A DNA stretch of 35,558 bases from Sphingobacteriales bacterium (lineage in GTDB: Bacteria > Bacteroidota > Bacteroidia > Chitinophagales > JADIYW01): contig JADKIQ010000021.1 in assembly GCA_016721245.1 (NCBI GenBank), positions 1-35,558 of the forward strand, in the 5' to 3' direction. The notes beneath the pieces were generated by a model, which had not been told where the DNA came from, made no database searches, and saw only the letters and a list, made by a program, of their open reading frames with translations. Each line of letters opens with the position of its first letter. Positions within the stretch are counted from its first letter, which is position 1. Both the position numbers and the translations under genes were made by a program. Positions 25,685 through 34,547 of this stretch are shown here, piece by piece.

Positions 25685-26113
25685 ATGATATTTTCAAAAA
25701 GTTGTGAATATGCGCTGCGAGCTGTTTTGTATACATATATGAAGAGTGATAGTAATGCTAATTTAGGTGTTAAAGAAATAGCGAAAGAAATCGGGTCCCC
25801 GGTTCCGTTTACAGCTAAAATCCTGCAGCAATTGACTAAAAAGAAGATTATTTCATCCGTAAAGGGCCCCAATGGCGGATTCTACATCGACCCTTCCTCT
25901 AAACCTGTTTCAATATATCAGGTAGTGGAAGCGATAGACGGAACGGATTTTTTTGAGCGGTGTGTGATTGGATTAAAAAGATGTTCTGAAGCTAATCCTT
26001 GCCCCTTGCATGTCCATTTTGTTGGCCACCGCAACGAAATAAAGGAATTATTTAAAAAGAAAACCATTTATGATTTGATAGTAAATCATGAGGGGAAAAT
26101 AAATCTGAAATAG
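25685..26113 (+). CDS. Rrf2-family regulator, NsrR-like (iron-sulfur NO sensor candidate)
   Basis: The 142-residue winged-helix protein has the Rrf2 opening MIFSKSCEYALRAVLY and a helix-turn-helix with GSPVPFTAKILQQLTKKKII. The wing is KGPNGGFYI. Three cysteines, C93, C100 and C106 (CVIGLKRCSEANPCPLH), match the Fe-S ligand loop of NsrR and IscR in position. The CxLG..CSE.NPCPLH form is the one seen in NsrR-like proteins. NsrR senses NO through its cluster and represses NO-handling genes. The divergent placement against the nir operon supports this function. A CxxC-poor IscR role is less likely because no isc/suf genes are near. ATG 25685 gives the family start. Confidence 0.85.
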   Translation: MIFSKSCEYALRAVLYTYMKSDSNANLGVKEIAKEIGSPVPFTAKILQQLTKKKIISSVKGPNGGFYIDPSSKPVSIYQVVEAIDGTDFFERCVIGLKRCSEANPCPLHVHFVGHRNEIKELFKKKTIYDLIVNHEGKINLK

Positions 26114-26133
26114 CATTCAAGTCAGGAAACAGC

Positions 26134-26484
26134 TTAACTATTCTCTTTTCCTTCTTCCCATTCCCGGGTCTTGTCTGCAAGATCCATGCAGAATTGTTTA
26201 AGGTCTTCCTGTACAAACGGGTTTTGGGTGGCGCGCTGATAGGTGTCTCCAAGGCTTAACAGTAATTGGAAAAAATGCGTGTGCATCTCATCCACCTGCA
26301 TGTCTTTCGTCCATAAATCTATGCGCATGGTGTTTTTTTCATGTCCATCCCAGAGACCAATCATCATGCTTTTACATTCTTCGCCTTCTCCCTGAGGTCC
26401 GTCCGTTGCCGTCCAGCTGATTTTTTCCGGCATATTCTGATTGTCTAATTTTATTCTGAACTTAATTTCTGTTTCTCTTGCCAT
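26134..26484 (-). CDS. gldC: Gliding motility protein GldC
   Basis: The 116-residue protein matches GldC of Flavobacterium over its length in pattern: a hydrophilic start with KFRIKLDNQNMPEKISWTA, then the acidic DGPQGEGEECKSMMIGLWDG, and RIDLWTKDMQVDEMHTHFFQ followed by LLLSLGDTYQRATQN. GldC is a small protein originally found in the gliding/type IX secretion gene set and homologous genes are widespread in Bacteroidota, also in non-gliding species. Its job is not settled. It is single, convergent with the Rrf2 gene (20-base gap). TATATTTG (26508-26501 on the minus strand) is its likely -7 box, 16 bases before the ATG. Confidence 0.92.
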   Translation of the reverse strand: MARETEIKFRIKLDNQNMPEKISWTATDGPQGEGEECKSMMIGLWDGHEKNTMRIDLWTKDMQVDEMHTHFFQLLLSLGDTYQRATQNPFVQEDLKQFCMDLADKTREWEEGKENS

Positions 26485-26500
26485 ATTGAAAATTGAACTG

Positions 26501-26508
26501 CAAATATA
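26501..26508 (-). promoter_or_regulatory. -7 element of gldC
   Basis: TATATTTG on the minus strand matches TAnnTTTG, 16 bases before the gldC ATG. No -33 TTG at the right distance was found. Confidence 0.45.
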
Positions 26509-26555
26509 AGCAACTGATATTAAACAGTATTTTATGTAAATGCTACCTATCTCAC

Positions 26556-26569
26556 TTGATATGTGTCAA
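26556..26569. promoter_or_regulatory. CRP/FNR-like site between gldC and tetR
   Basis: TTGAT-ATGT-GTCAA is one base from the FNR/DNR consensus TTGAT-N4-ATCAA. It is about 70 bases upstream of the deduced tetR start and about 66 from that of gldC, so neither target is certain. Confidence 0.35.
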
Positions 26570-26595
26570 ATAATTGTAGTTTACACAAAATTAAC

Positions 26596-26650
26596 TTGTT
26601 AATTAAACGTTTGTTTAAGTAAATTTGACTCATTAAACAAACGTTTAATT
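26596..26650 (+). promoter_or_regulatory. tetR efflux operon promoter inside an 18-bp perfect inverted repeat
   Basis: TTG at 26596-26598, a 21-base gap and TAAATTTG at 26620-26627 form the promoter. AATTAAACGTTTGTTTAA (26601-26618) and its exact reverse complement at 26633-26650 flank the -7 box, 14 bases apart. The right arm ends four bases before the tetR ATG. This is the classic layout of an autoregulatory TetR operator. Confidence 0.75.
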
Positions 26651-26654
26651 ATTT

Positions 26655-27286
26655 ATGACACAGGAAAATAAAATACAGGACAAAAGGGAGGATATTCTGG
26701 ATGTGGCTGAAAGATTATTTGCCGAACAGGGATTTGAGGCGGTCAGCATCCGAGAAATATCCAAGGAAGCGGATATAAATATTGCCATGGTGTCTTATTA
26801 TTTCGGTTCCAAAGAGAAGTTGTACGAGGAGGTAATAGACAGAAAGCTGATTTCCACCAATATGCTTAGCAACCAAATTGAACAGCATGCCACCTACACA
26901 GATAAATTATTCGCACTGGTGGATGTCTATATTGATAAATTTTTGAAAGACGTTTATTCCAGAATATCATTTTCAGGGAAATGGCCATGAATCAACGTTC
27001 TGCCATGACGGAAAAGATTGCCGAGCAGGTACATCAGAATTTCCTCCTGACTGCGGATATCCTGCACAAAGGCATAAAAAACCACGAATTTAAAAAAGTG
27101 GATGTGGAGATGACCGTAATGTCTGTTGTAGGCATCGTACGTATGTATACCACCTCGGGTATCATGTCCTGCAAGATATTAAACCTCGAAGAGGTAACGG
27201 ATGTCTTTGAACAGAAACAAAAGAACAGACTCAGGAAATATTTGCGAGAATTATTAACCAATCACTTAGGAATAGAATCAAAATAG
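26655..27286 (+). CDS. TetR-family transcriptional regulator of the efflux operon, one frameshift
   Basis: The N-terminus has the standard TetR DNA-binding domain: REDILDVAERLFAEQGFEAV, then SIREISKEADINIAMVSYYF and GSKEKLYEEVIDRKL (residues about 12-65). The frame slips once near 26963-26968. The joined reading YSR-IIFREMAMNQRSAM restores the usual helix 5-6 motif (R.i.rEma..) and continues as a helical ligand-binding domain to NHLGIESK. Total is about 210 residues, normal for the family. It starts the seven-gene plus-strand efflux operon, and tolC begins two bases after its stop. It probably represses its own operon through the 18-bp inverted repeat and releases on binding a toxic compound, which cannot be named. 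Confidence 0.87.
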
Positions 27287-27288
27287 AT

Positions 27289-28602
27289 ATGAAGAAGTTA
27301 TTTTATTTTACAGCATGTTTCGTTTTACTAAGCAATGCATTTGGACAGGATATAAAGAAAATATCATTACAGGAAGCATTTGATTTAGCTGCACAGAACA
27401 GTAAACAATTAATGGTAGACAGCCTGAAAATACAGGCATTGGATTTTAAAGAAACAGGCGCAGAATGCATGCTGCCGGTAGTTGGTGTTAGTACAAGCTA
27501 TACCAGATTAAGTGGAAATATAGATGAATTGCCTCCAATTAATTTTATGGGCAAAGATATAGTTTTAAATAAACAGATTTTAAATCAATATAATAACCGT
27601 GTTTCTGTACAGCAACCAATCTTCCAGGGACTAAAAAACTGGAATACGATGAAATCCATCGGTCAGTTAAAAATAGCTACGGACTTAGACAGACAAAAGG
27701 ATCAGCAGGATATTAAACTGAATGTCATTCAGACGTATTACAACTTATACAAACTGCAGCAGACAAAAATAGTACTGGATTCAAATATTACACAAACGCA
27801 AGTTCGTGTGAATGATATTTCTAAATTTAAAAATGCAGGATTGGCGTTGAATAATGATGTAATGCGCGCCGAATTACAAAAAACAAATTTACTGGTTTCC
27901 CAGGCAGATGTGGAAAGCGCTATTGATATCACCAACTTTAACATGTGTATTTTGCTTGGACTGGATATAAGCACAAAAATTGAAGTAGAAAATCCGGAAG
28001 TAGTGAAAGATGCGAATACGACCATTCAGTCATTAATCGCATCCTCTTATGCAGACAGAGCCGAATTTAAAGCACAAGACTACAGAACAAAAGCGGCAGA
28101 TTATCAGATTAAAGCATCTAAAAGCGCCTATATGCCAACGGTTAGTGCGGTAGGAAACGGTTATTATAACAATCCTAATCAACGCATTTTTCCTCAGGAA
28201 AATAATTTTAAAGCAACCTGGGATGTGGGCGTGAGTGTGAGCTGGAATATCATGCAGCTTTATACGGCACGTGCTGTTGTAAGTGATGCAAAAAATCAAA
28301 AAGCTCAACTACAGCAGGCCACCGCACAAATTAAAGACGGAATTTCCATGGAAGTAAATGCAGCTTATGAAACATTAAAAGTGGCATTACTTAAAATTGA
28401 TTTAGCGCAGCGCGCTATTGATCAGGCAACTGAAAATAAGAGAATCCTTGATAACAGATTTGGCGCACAGGTTGCTTTACTGAGCGATGTGCTGGAAGCA
28501 GACCAGTTTTTATTGCAGGCACAAACTAATTTATTAAACGCACAGGCGGATGCTGCAATTGCCAATTATAAATTACAAAGAAGTCTAGGAGTTATTAAAT
28601 AA
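27289..28602 (+). CDS. TolC-family outer-membrane efflux protein
   Basis: The intact 437-residue protein has a signal peptide (KKLFYFTACFVLLSNAFGQ) and two repeats of the outer-membrane-factor fold. Typical features are ISLQEAFDLAAQNSKQL at the first helix, FQGLKNWNTMKSIGQLKIA, the long coiled-coil helices, the FKNAGLALNNDVMRAELQ motif and its second-half echo in FGAQVALLSDVLEADQFLLQ. The length matches the family. It forms the trimeric exit duct for tripartite pumps. It starts two bases after tetR and is the only outer-membrane channel for the two pump modules downstream. Confidence 0.93.
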   Translation: MKKLFYFTACFVLLSNAFGQDIKKISLQEAFDLAAQNSKQLMVDSLKIQALDFKETGAECMLPVVGVSTSYTRLSGNIDELPPINFMGKDIVLNKQILNQYNNRVSVQQPIFQGLKNWNTMKSIGQLKIATDLDRQKDQQDIKLNVIQTYYNLYKLQQTKIVLDSNITQTQVRVNDISKFKNAGLALNNDVMRAELQKTNLLVSQADVESAIDITNFNMCILLGLDISTKIEVENPEVVKDANTTIQSLIASSYADRAEFKAQDYRTKAADYQIKASKSAYMPTVSAVGNGYYNNPNQRIFPQENNFKATWDVGVSVSWNIMQLYTARAVVSDAKNQKAQLQQATAQIKDGISMEVNAAYETLKVALLKIDLAQRAIDQATENKRILDNRFGAQVALLSDVLEADQFLLQAQTNLLNAQADAAIANYKLQRSLGVIK

Positions 28603-28624
28603 ATTTTATTCAAAATCGGCAACT

Positions 28625-29725
28625 ATGAAGATCAACTATCTTGCAATATTATCCACTCTTTTGTTTATTTCCTGCGCGAATACAAGCAATCAGGAAATAA
28701 AACCCATTCGTAAAGATATATCTGAAATCGTATTTGCTTCCGGAAGCCTGGAGTCGGATAATAAATATAATCTTACGGCACAAACTGATGGAAATATCAT
28801 AAAGCTGAATCTGGTGGAAGGTGCTACGGTTGCTGTCAATCAGCTGGTAGCGGTAATTGATAACAAACAAAATATCATCAGTACAAATAACGCTGCAGAA
28901 CAATTAAAAATAGCACGATATAACAATACAGATAATGCGCCTTTGTTGCAGCAAATTAAAGCTAATATCGATGCGGCAAAAGAAAAACTAAGTCAGGATA
29001 TCACTCAGGAACAACGCTATCAGGAATTATATAACCAAAGTAGTGTTACCAAAGCAGAACTGGAAAAAATGCAATTAAGTACGAAAACATCCAAAGCAAA
29101 TTTAGCAGCACTGGAGCAGCAATATAAATCGGTACAACAACAAAATAAACAACAATATATTACACAATCCAATGCGGTAAAAGGCAGTGTTGTTAATCAG
29201 GAAAACAATCAGGTGAAAATTGTAGCGGCAGGAAAAGTGTATAAGAAAGTTAAACAGGTAGGTGATTATGTTCGTCGCGGTGATGTGATTGCAATTATTG
29301 CCAATGAAAATTTATTATACGCTAAATTAAATGTAGACGAAAATTCAATTGATAAAGTAAAGGTGGGACAAACCATAACTATTCAGCTAAACACACAAAA
29401 GAACAAAAAATATAGAGGAGTGGTTAGCGAGATTTTACCTGTTTTCGATGAACCGTCACAATCTTTTATAGTAAAAGTACAATTTACCGAAAAGCCCGAT
29501 TTTACGATAAACGGCACACAGCTGGAAGCAAATATTTTAGTAGGAGAGAAAAAGAACACATTGCTGATTCCCAGAAACTACGTGTCTTTTGGAAATAAAG
29601 TGCAATTGAAAGGCAGTGATGATTTGAAAACTATAGAAACCGGAATTGTTTCCACAGAATATGTGGAAGTACTAAACGGTTTAACTGAAAATGATATTCT
29701 GGTTCCGGTAAAACCTAAAAAATAA
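28625..29725 (+). CDS. Membrane-fusion lipoprotein (MacA/HlyD-like)
   Basis: The intact 366-residue protein has a lipoprotein signal (LAILSTLLFISC, C17) followed by the MFP layout. It has a first lipoyl half (GSLESDNKYNLTAQTDGNII), a coiled-coil hairpin (about residues 95-175), the second lipoyl half (GKVYKKVKQVGDYVRRGDVI), the beta-barrel (LYAKLNVDENSIDKVKVGQT) and a C-terminal membrane-proximal domain (TLLIPRNYVSFG). It links an inner-membrane pump to TolC across the periplasm. Because an FtsX-type permease and an ATPase follow (the start codon of the permease overlaps its stop by one base), it is most likely their MacA-like partner. Confidence 0.88.
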   Translation: MKINYLAILSTLLFISCANTSNQEIKPIRKDISEIVFASGSLESDNKYNLTAQTDGNIIKLNLVEGATVAVNQLVAVIDNKQNIISTNNAAEQLKIARYNNTDNAPLLQQIKANIDAAKEKLSQDITQEQRYQELYNQSSVTKAELEKMQLSTKTSKANLAALEQQYKSVQQQNKQQYITQSNAVKGSVVNQENNQVKIVAAGKVYKKVKQVGDYVRRGDVIAIIANENLLYAKLNVDENSIDKVKVGQTITIQLNTQKNKKYRGVVSEILPVFDEPSQSFIVKVQFTEKPDFTINGTQLEANILVGEKKNTLLIPRNYVSFGNKVQLKGSDDLKTIETGIVSTEYVEVLNGLTENDILVPVKPKK

Positions 29726-30966
29726 TGTCTGTAAAAAAACATCCTGTAAACAGCGAAGTGGCATACACTTATATTGTAAGTAATAAAAAACTTACGATGG
29801 TGGCTGCTTTGGGTGTAACACTGGGTAATAGCGGTTTTTATTTTTATGAATTCGATGTTAGCAGGATTTGACAAATCATCTTCAGAGGCTTTTTTAAATC
29901 GATTCCCCACATCAGAATTTATAAAGACGATGAAATTTCTAAACCCATCGTAAATCAGTCGGGCAAAAATATTCCGGTTATTGTCAATCCAAAAGTAGTT
30001 CCTTCCAATAATACGATTGTAAATCCGAAGCAGGTTATCCAGTTATTGAAAAATCAGCCGGATGTTGCATTGGTAACACCACAATTAACTGTGGGAATAT
30101 TTTACAACAATGCAAAAACGCAGATAAGCGGACGCGCCATCGGTATTTTACCGGAAGAGGCTAATCAGATGTTCAACATGGAATCATATGTGGTGGAAGG
30201 GAATGTGAATAATCTGAAAAACAATATTAACGGAATTCTGTTAGGTTCCGGTGTCGCTGCAAAAATGAACGTCAGAGAAGGAGATAATATCAGTATTACA
30301 TCTTCAGTTGGTATGACAAAAGTGATGAAAGTAATTGGTGTTTTTCAGACTAATAATTCTGTGGTAGATAAAACAACGGCATATGTCAATATTTCGTTTG
30401 CACAGCAATTAATGAAAAAAAATTCTTCTTATATCACCGATATCAACGTGAATATTAAAGATTACAATAAGGCAAAAGCATACGCACCTGAACTGGCACA
30501 ACTAACAAATTACAAAGCAGAAGACTGGGAATCTGCCAATGAAACCTATATGGCTGCTACCAGAATGCGTGCTATCATTATTCGTTTCGTATCCATATCT
30601 ATTTTACTCGTGGCAGGATTTGGTATTTATAATATCCTAAACATGACGGTGATGCAGAAAATTAATGACATTGCTATTTTAAAAGCCATTGGATTTAATG
30701 GCCGTGATGTTATTCGCATTTTCGTATCACAGGCACTCATCATCGGGTTAATCGGAATTGTATTCGGAGTACTGTTTGCATCCATTATGGTGGCTGTTTT
30801 GCAAAATTATTATGTAGGAGGTGATATCGGTTATTTTCCGATATACTTTAAACTGAGCAATTTTTTAAAAGGTATATTTTTCGGTTTCGCCGTTACTTTT
30901 CTGGCAGGATTTATTCCGGCGCGAAAGGCAGCTAATATTGATCCCGTTTCAATTTTCAGAAAATAA
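29725..30966 (+). CDS. ABC transporter permease, MacB/FtsX type, 5' frameshifts
   Basis: The start ATG 29725 shares one base with the hlyD-like stop. The first 35 codons (SVKKHPVNSEVAYTYIVSNK) fit the short cytoplasmic start and first membrane helix of MacB-like permeases. The frame slips near 29825 and again near 29895-29910. From 30046 it is open to the stop: a periplasmic domain (residues about 95-260), then three membrane segments including FVSISILLVAGFGIYNILNM and the cytoplasmic loop motif KINDIAILKAIGFNGRDVIR, ending in the family signature FIPARKAANIDPVSIFRK. The total is 414 codons. The two slips cancel, and the functional parts survive. It forms a transporter with the ATPase five bases downstream. 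Confidence 0.85.
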
Positions 30967-30970
30967 GGAG

Positions 30971-31666
30971 ATGAAAGAAATTATTTTAAAAACACAATCT
31001 ATTACCAAGCACTTCCAAGATCCGGTGGAGTTTAAGGTGTTGGATGAAATTTCTTTCGAAGTATACAAAGGAGAATTTCTGACGGTTATCGGAAAGTCCG
31101 GCTGCGGAAAATCTACGCTGTTATACATCCTGTCTACAATGGATACAGAGTTTGACGGAGAGTTATTTATCGACAACCAAAACATATCCAGATGGAAACA
31201 GGATAAACTAGCAGCCATCAGAAATGAAAAGATAGGTTTTGTTTTTCAGTTTCATTATCTGCTGGGGGAATTTACCTGTTTGAAAAATGTAATGATTCCG
31301 GCGTTACGTTTGGGAAAATTACCTTATGATGTAATTGAAGAAAAAGCCTATCAGAAGCTGGAATTGCTGGGCTTGAAAGATCAGGCATTAAAGCCATCTT
31401 CTAAACTTTCCGGCGGGCAGCAGCAACGCGTTGCCATAGCACGTGCACTAATTAATGACCCTTTAATTATTATGGGGGATGAACCAACAGGAAACTTAGA
31501 CAGTATGAATACGCAGAATATATTCTCCATTTTCAAAGAACTTACACAGGAGTTCGGGCAAACCATCATCGCGGTAACACACGACCAGGATTTTGCCAAA
31601 GCATCCGACAGAACGATTGAAATGCAGGATGGTAAAATTATTAACCAGAATTATAAATTTATTTAA
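30971..31666 (+). CDS. ABC transporter ATPase, MacB/LolD type
   Basis: The intact protein of 231 residues holds one ABC domain: Walker A GKSGCGKST near residue 42, Q-loop in FVFQFHYLLG, signature LSGGQQQRVAIARAL, Walker B IIMGDEPTGNLD (a glycine in place of the usual hydrophobic residue before D is common) and the H-loop VTHDQDF. This set is typical of the LolD/MacB ATPases that pair with FtsX-type permeases. I chose ATG 30971 over the upstream start at 30938, which would overlap the permease by 29 bases. The AAGGAG sequence touches the ATG directly, an unusually short spacing. Confidence 0.92.
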   Translation: MKEIILKTQSITKHFQDPVEFKVLDEISFEVYKGEFLTVIGKSGCGKSTLLYILSTMDTEFDGELFIDNQNISRWKQDKLAAIRNEKIGFVFQFHYLLGEFTCLKNVMIPALRLGKLPYDVIEEKAYQKLELLGLKDQALKPSSKLSGGQQQRVAIARALINDPLIIMGDEPTGNLDSMNTQNIFSIFKELTQEFGQTIIAVTHDQDFAKASDRTIEMQDGKIINQNYKFI

Positions 31667-31675
31667 TCAACAAAT

Positions 31676-32805
31676 ATGGAAGAGACAACACAAGAAAAGA
31701 AATCACCTAAAAATTACTTAAGCCAATTATAGGTATTATCATTTTAGGATGTGCGGCATTGTTTGCATACAAAAAAATATCCTATGCACAACATAACGAA
31801 GACACGGAAAACTCACAGATAGAATGTAATATCGTTCCGATAGCACCGCGTATTTCAGGTTATATTGACCAGATTTATGTAAAGGAAAATCAGCGGGTAC
31901 ACAAAGGAGATACTATTCTAAAGCTCGATGACAGGGATTTGAAAATCCGTTTGCAACAGGCTTTCATAAATGCTAAAAGCGCAGGAGCAAATGTAAGTGT
32001 GGTAAAAGTAATGCTACATCCGCAGATGCATCTGCCAGTGCTACCTCTACTTCTATCGTTACTGCACAGGCAAATATAGAAACAGCAAAAGCAAATGTAG
32101 AATCAGCAAAAGTGCGCGTATGGAATGCAACGGAAAATTTTAAACGTTACGAACAATTATTTAACCAAACCTCCGCTACAGGCACAATACGATGCTGCTT
32201 TGGCAGAAAAACAATCTGCAGAAAAACAGGTGTCAGTATTGGAAAGACAAGTGCAGGTGGCACAGGCACAGTTAAAAGCGGCACAGCAACAATCTGCCGC
32301 ATCGCGCACACAGGCAAATGGTGTTGGTACACAGGTGAGTCTTGCAGAAGTAGGTATTCAGCAGCGTAATGCAGATATTGATTTTGCACAATTGCAATTA
32401 ACCTATGCATATATCATTGCACCGTGTGATGGTTTTATTTCTAAGAAAAATGTACAGGTAGGACAGCTGGTAAATCCGGGACAAACTTTAATGAGTCTGG
32501 TAGATGATTCTCAGTTATGGATTACTGCCAACTTTAAAGAAACGCAAATTGAGAATATGAAAGAAGGACAGGATGTGGAAGTGAAAGTAGATGCGTATGA
32601 AGGTAAAACATTCAAAGGGAAAATAGAATCATTACAGGCTGCAACAGGCTCCAAGTTTTCCTTATTGCCTGCGGATAATGCAACAGGAAATTTTGTGAAA
32701 GTAGTACAACGTGTACCGGTTCGTATTGCATTGCTGGATGATAAAAATGATAAATACGATTTACGTGCGGGGATGAATGTAACCGTTGCGGTGAAAGTAA
32801 AATAG
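31676..32805 (+). CDS. EmrA/HlyD-type membrane-fusion protein, frameshifted
   Basis: From ATG 31676 the short cytoplasmic start (EETTQEKKSPKNY) slips near 31720 into one inner-membrane helix (LKPIIGIIILGCAALFAYKK). Then come the lipoyl half IVPIAPRISGYIDQIYVKEN and QRVHKGDTILKLDDRDLKI, a coiled-coil rich in Ala/Gln (about residues 105-230, broken by slips near 32000 and 32170), the second lipoyl half YIIAPCDGFISKKNVQVGQL, and the beta-barrel domain SLVDDSQLWITANFKETQIE. About 376 codons overall, as in EmrA. It bridges an MFS pump to TolC. The following gene is that pump, an EmrB-like permease. At least three indels separate the pieces, but no domain is missing. Confidence 0.82.
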
Positions 32806-32861
32806 TATAGAGTATTTAGTACTGAGAAGAGAATCGTTTTGAATATTTATAAAATCTAATT

Positions 32862-32887
32862 GCTAATTACCAATTACTAATTACTCA
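32862..32887. repeat. Short TAATTAC/CAATTAC repeat in the emrA-emrB gap
   Basis: The 85 bases between the MFP stop and the MFS start hold overlapping imperfect copies of AATTACTAATTAC (AATTGCTAATTACC, AATTACTAATTACTC). It carries no open frame and no promoter. It resembles in style the AGTCGT cluster at 2253-2336 but not in sequence. Confidence 0.4.
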
Positions 32888-32890
32888 GAG

Positions 32891-34472
32891 ATGACACAGG
32901 AACAAACGAATAGTTTAATAGAACACGGCGCACGTCGTTATATCATTACAATAACCGTAGTATTATGTACACTGTTGGAGTTAATTGATACAACCGTGGT
33001 AAATGTGGCAACGAATACCTTGATGGGGAAATTTAGGCGCTACACTTTCTGAAGTAAGCTGGGTAATTGCGTCATATGCAAGTGCCAATGTAATCATTGT
33101 ACCGATGAGCGGCTGGTTGTCTTCACAATTCGGAAGAAAAATTTACTTTGCCAGTTCGGTAGCCATCTTTACATTCGCTTCCTTGATGTGCGGATTATCC
33201 GGTTCTATATGGACATTGGTTTTCTGGCGATTTTGTGCAGGGATTGGCGGAGGTGCTTTATTTGCTACTTCACAAACTATTTTAAAAGAAATTTATCCCC
33301 CAGAAAAAATTGGGATGGCAATGGCAATGTTTGGAATGGGTGTAATCGTTGGTCCAATTGGTCCTTATTTAGGAGGGTATTTAGTGTATAATTATTCGTG
33401 GCCGGTGATTTTCTTTGTGAATATTCCCATCGGAATATTGGCAATTTTTTTGACACTGACATATATTCGCGATAATCCGTTTGATAAAAAAACAGATGCA
33501 AGTGTCGACTGGTTAGGTATCATTTTATTAATAGTTGGAATTGGTTCTTTACAATTAGTATTGGAACAAGGTGAACGCAACGACTGGTTTGAATCGCAAT
33601 ACATCATAACATTCACTCTGTTAGCTGTAACAGGTATTATCGGATTTATTATAAGAGAATTAACTGCAGAAAATCCGATTGTAGACTTACGTGTACTGAC
33701 AAAAGGAAATGTAGCTATAGCCACCATCATGAATTTTGTACTCGGATTTATTTTATTCGGCAGTGTATTTATTTCTCCAATTTATATGCAGCGCTTTTTA
33801 GGCTTTACCGCCCAAATGTCTGGTGCGATGTTTATCCCCGGCGCTTTGTTGAGTGGAATGCTGATGCCGGTTGTGGGAGGTTTGTTATCTAAAGGTACCC
33901 CACCTAAATATATGATAGTTGGAGGATTTTTAATTACGGCTATATTCGTTTTTTGGTCCTCGTTTATATTTACTACAAATACAGGAACTGAGCCTATGTT
34001 CTGGCCTTTGCTGGTGCGTGGTTTGGGAATGGCTTTTTTGTTTGTACCTCTTTCCGGTTTAACGTTGGGTGGATTAAACGGAAAAGATGTAGGGCAGGCA
34101 TCCGGTATTTCTAACATGATACGACAAATCGGTGGTTCTATGAGTGTTGCTATTATTGGTGTTTTGAACGAAACATTAAGTGCTGAACACAGAGCGAATA
34201 TCCTGGAACATGTAACACCGGATAACCCTTTGGTGAACGAACGTTTAAATGCGATGAAAGCAGGACTCATGAGCGCTACCAGTGATGCACAAAGAGCCTC
34301 ACAACAGGCACTGGCCTTTCTGGATTATAACATCAACAAACAGGCAGCTATTTTAAGTTATATCGATATCTTTCATTACCTGACAATATTTATTTTGATA
34401 TCTGTTCCGCTCGTGTTGTTTGCCAGAACATATAAGTTGAATCAGGATGCGATGGGCGGCACTAATTCTTAA
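32891..34472 (+). CDS. MFS multidrug efflux transporter, DHA2 family (EmrB/QacA-like), one frameshift
   Basis: From ATG 32891 the protein reads IITITVVLCTLLELIDTTVV and NVATNTLMG, the standard DHA2 first helix (D-x-T-V-V-N-V-A). One extra base near 33030 breaks the frame. Reading on gives NLGATLSEVSWVIASYASAN, motif A-like SGWLSSQFGRKIYF, the motif C helix MFGMGVIVGPIGPYLGGYLV, and a total of 14 membrane segments ending in FLILIS-type C-terminal helix and FARTYKLNQDA. The length of 1582 bases, one more than a whole number of codons, fits a single insertion. It is the pump partner of the EmrA-like protein in front. Substrates are unknown. It closes the operon. Confidence 0.9.
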
Positions 34473-34520
34473 ACGTTGGTATTTAACTTGTAGAGATCCA
34501 AAATTGTCTATTATTTTGAT

Positions 34521-34528
34521 TATTTTTG
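34521..34528 (+). promoter_or_regulatory. -7 element for the DUF262 gene
   Basis: TATTTTTG matches TAnnTTTG and lies 19 bases before ATG 34548. A TTG at 34504-34506 is 14 bases upstream, shorter than usual spacing. Confidence 0.4.
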
Positions 34529-34547
34529 CGATTTAAAATTATTGAAT

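Noticed and set aside
29821..30045. Separate short gene in the disrupted 5' part of the ABC permease
   Set aside because: The pieces read as the N-terminal helix and periplasmic start of the same permease once two slips are undone.
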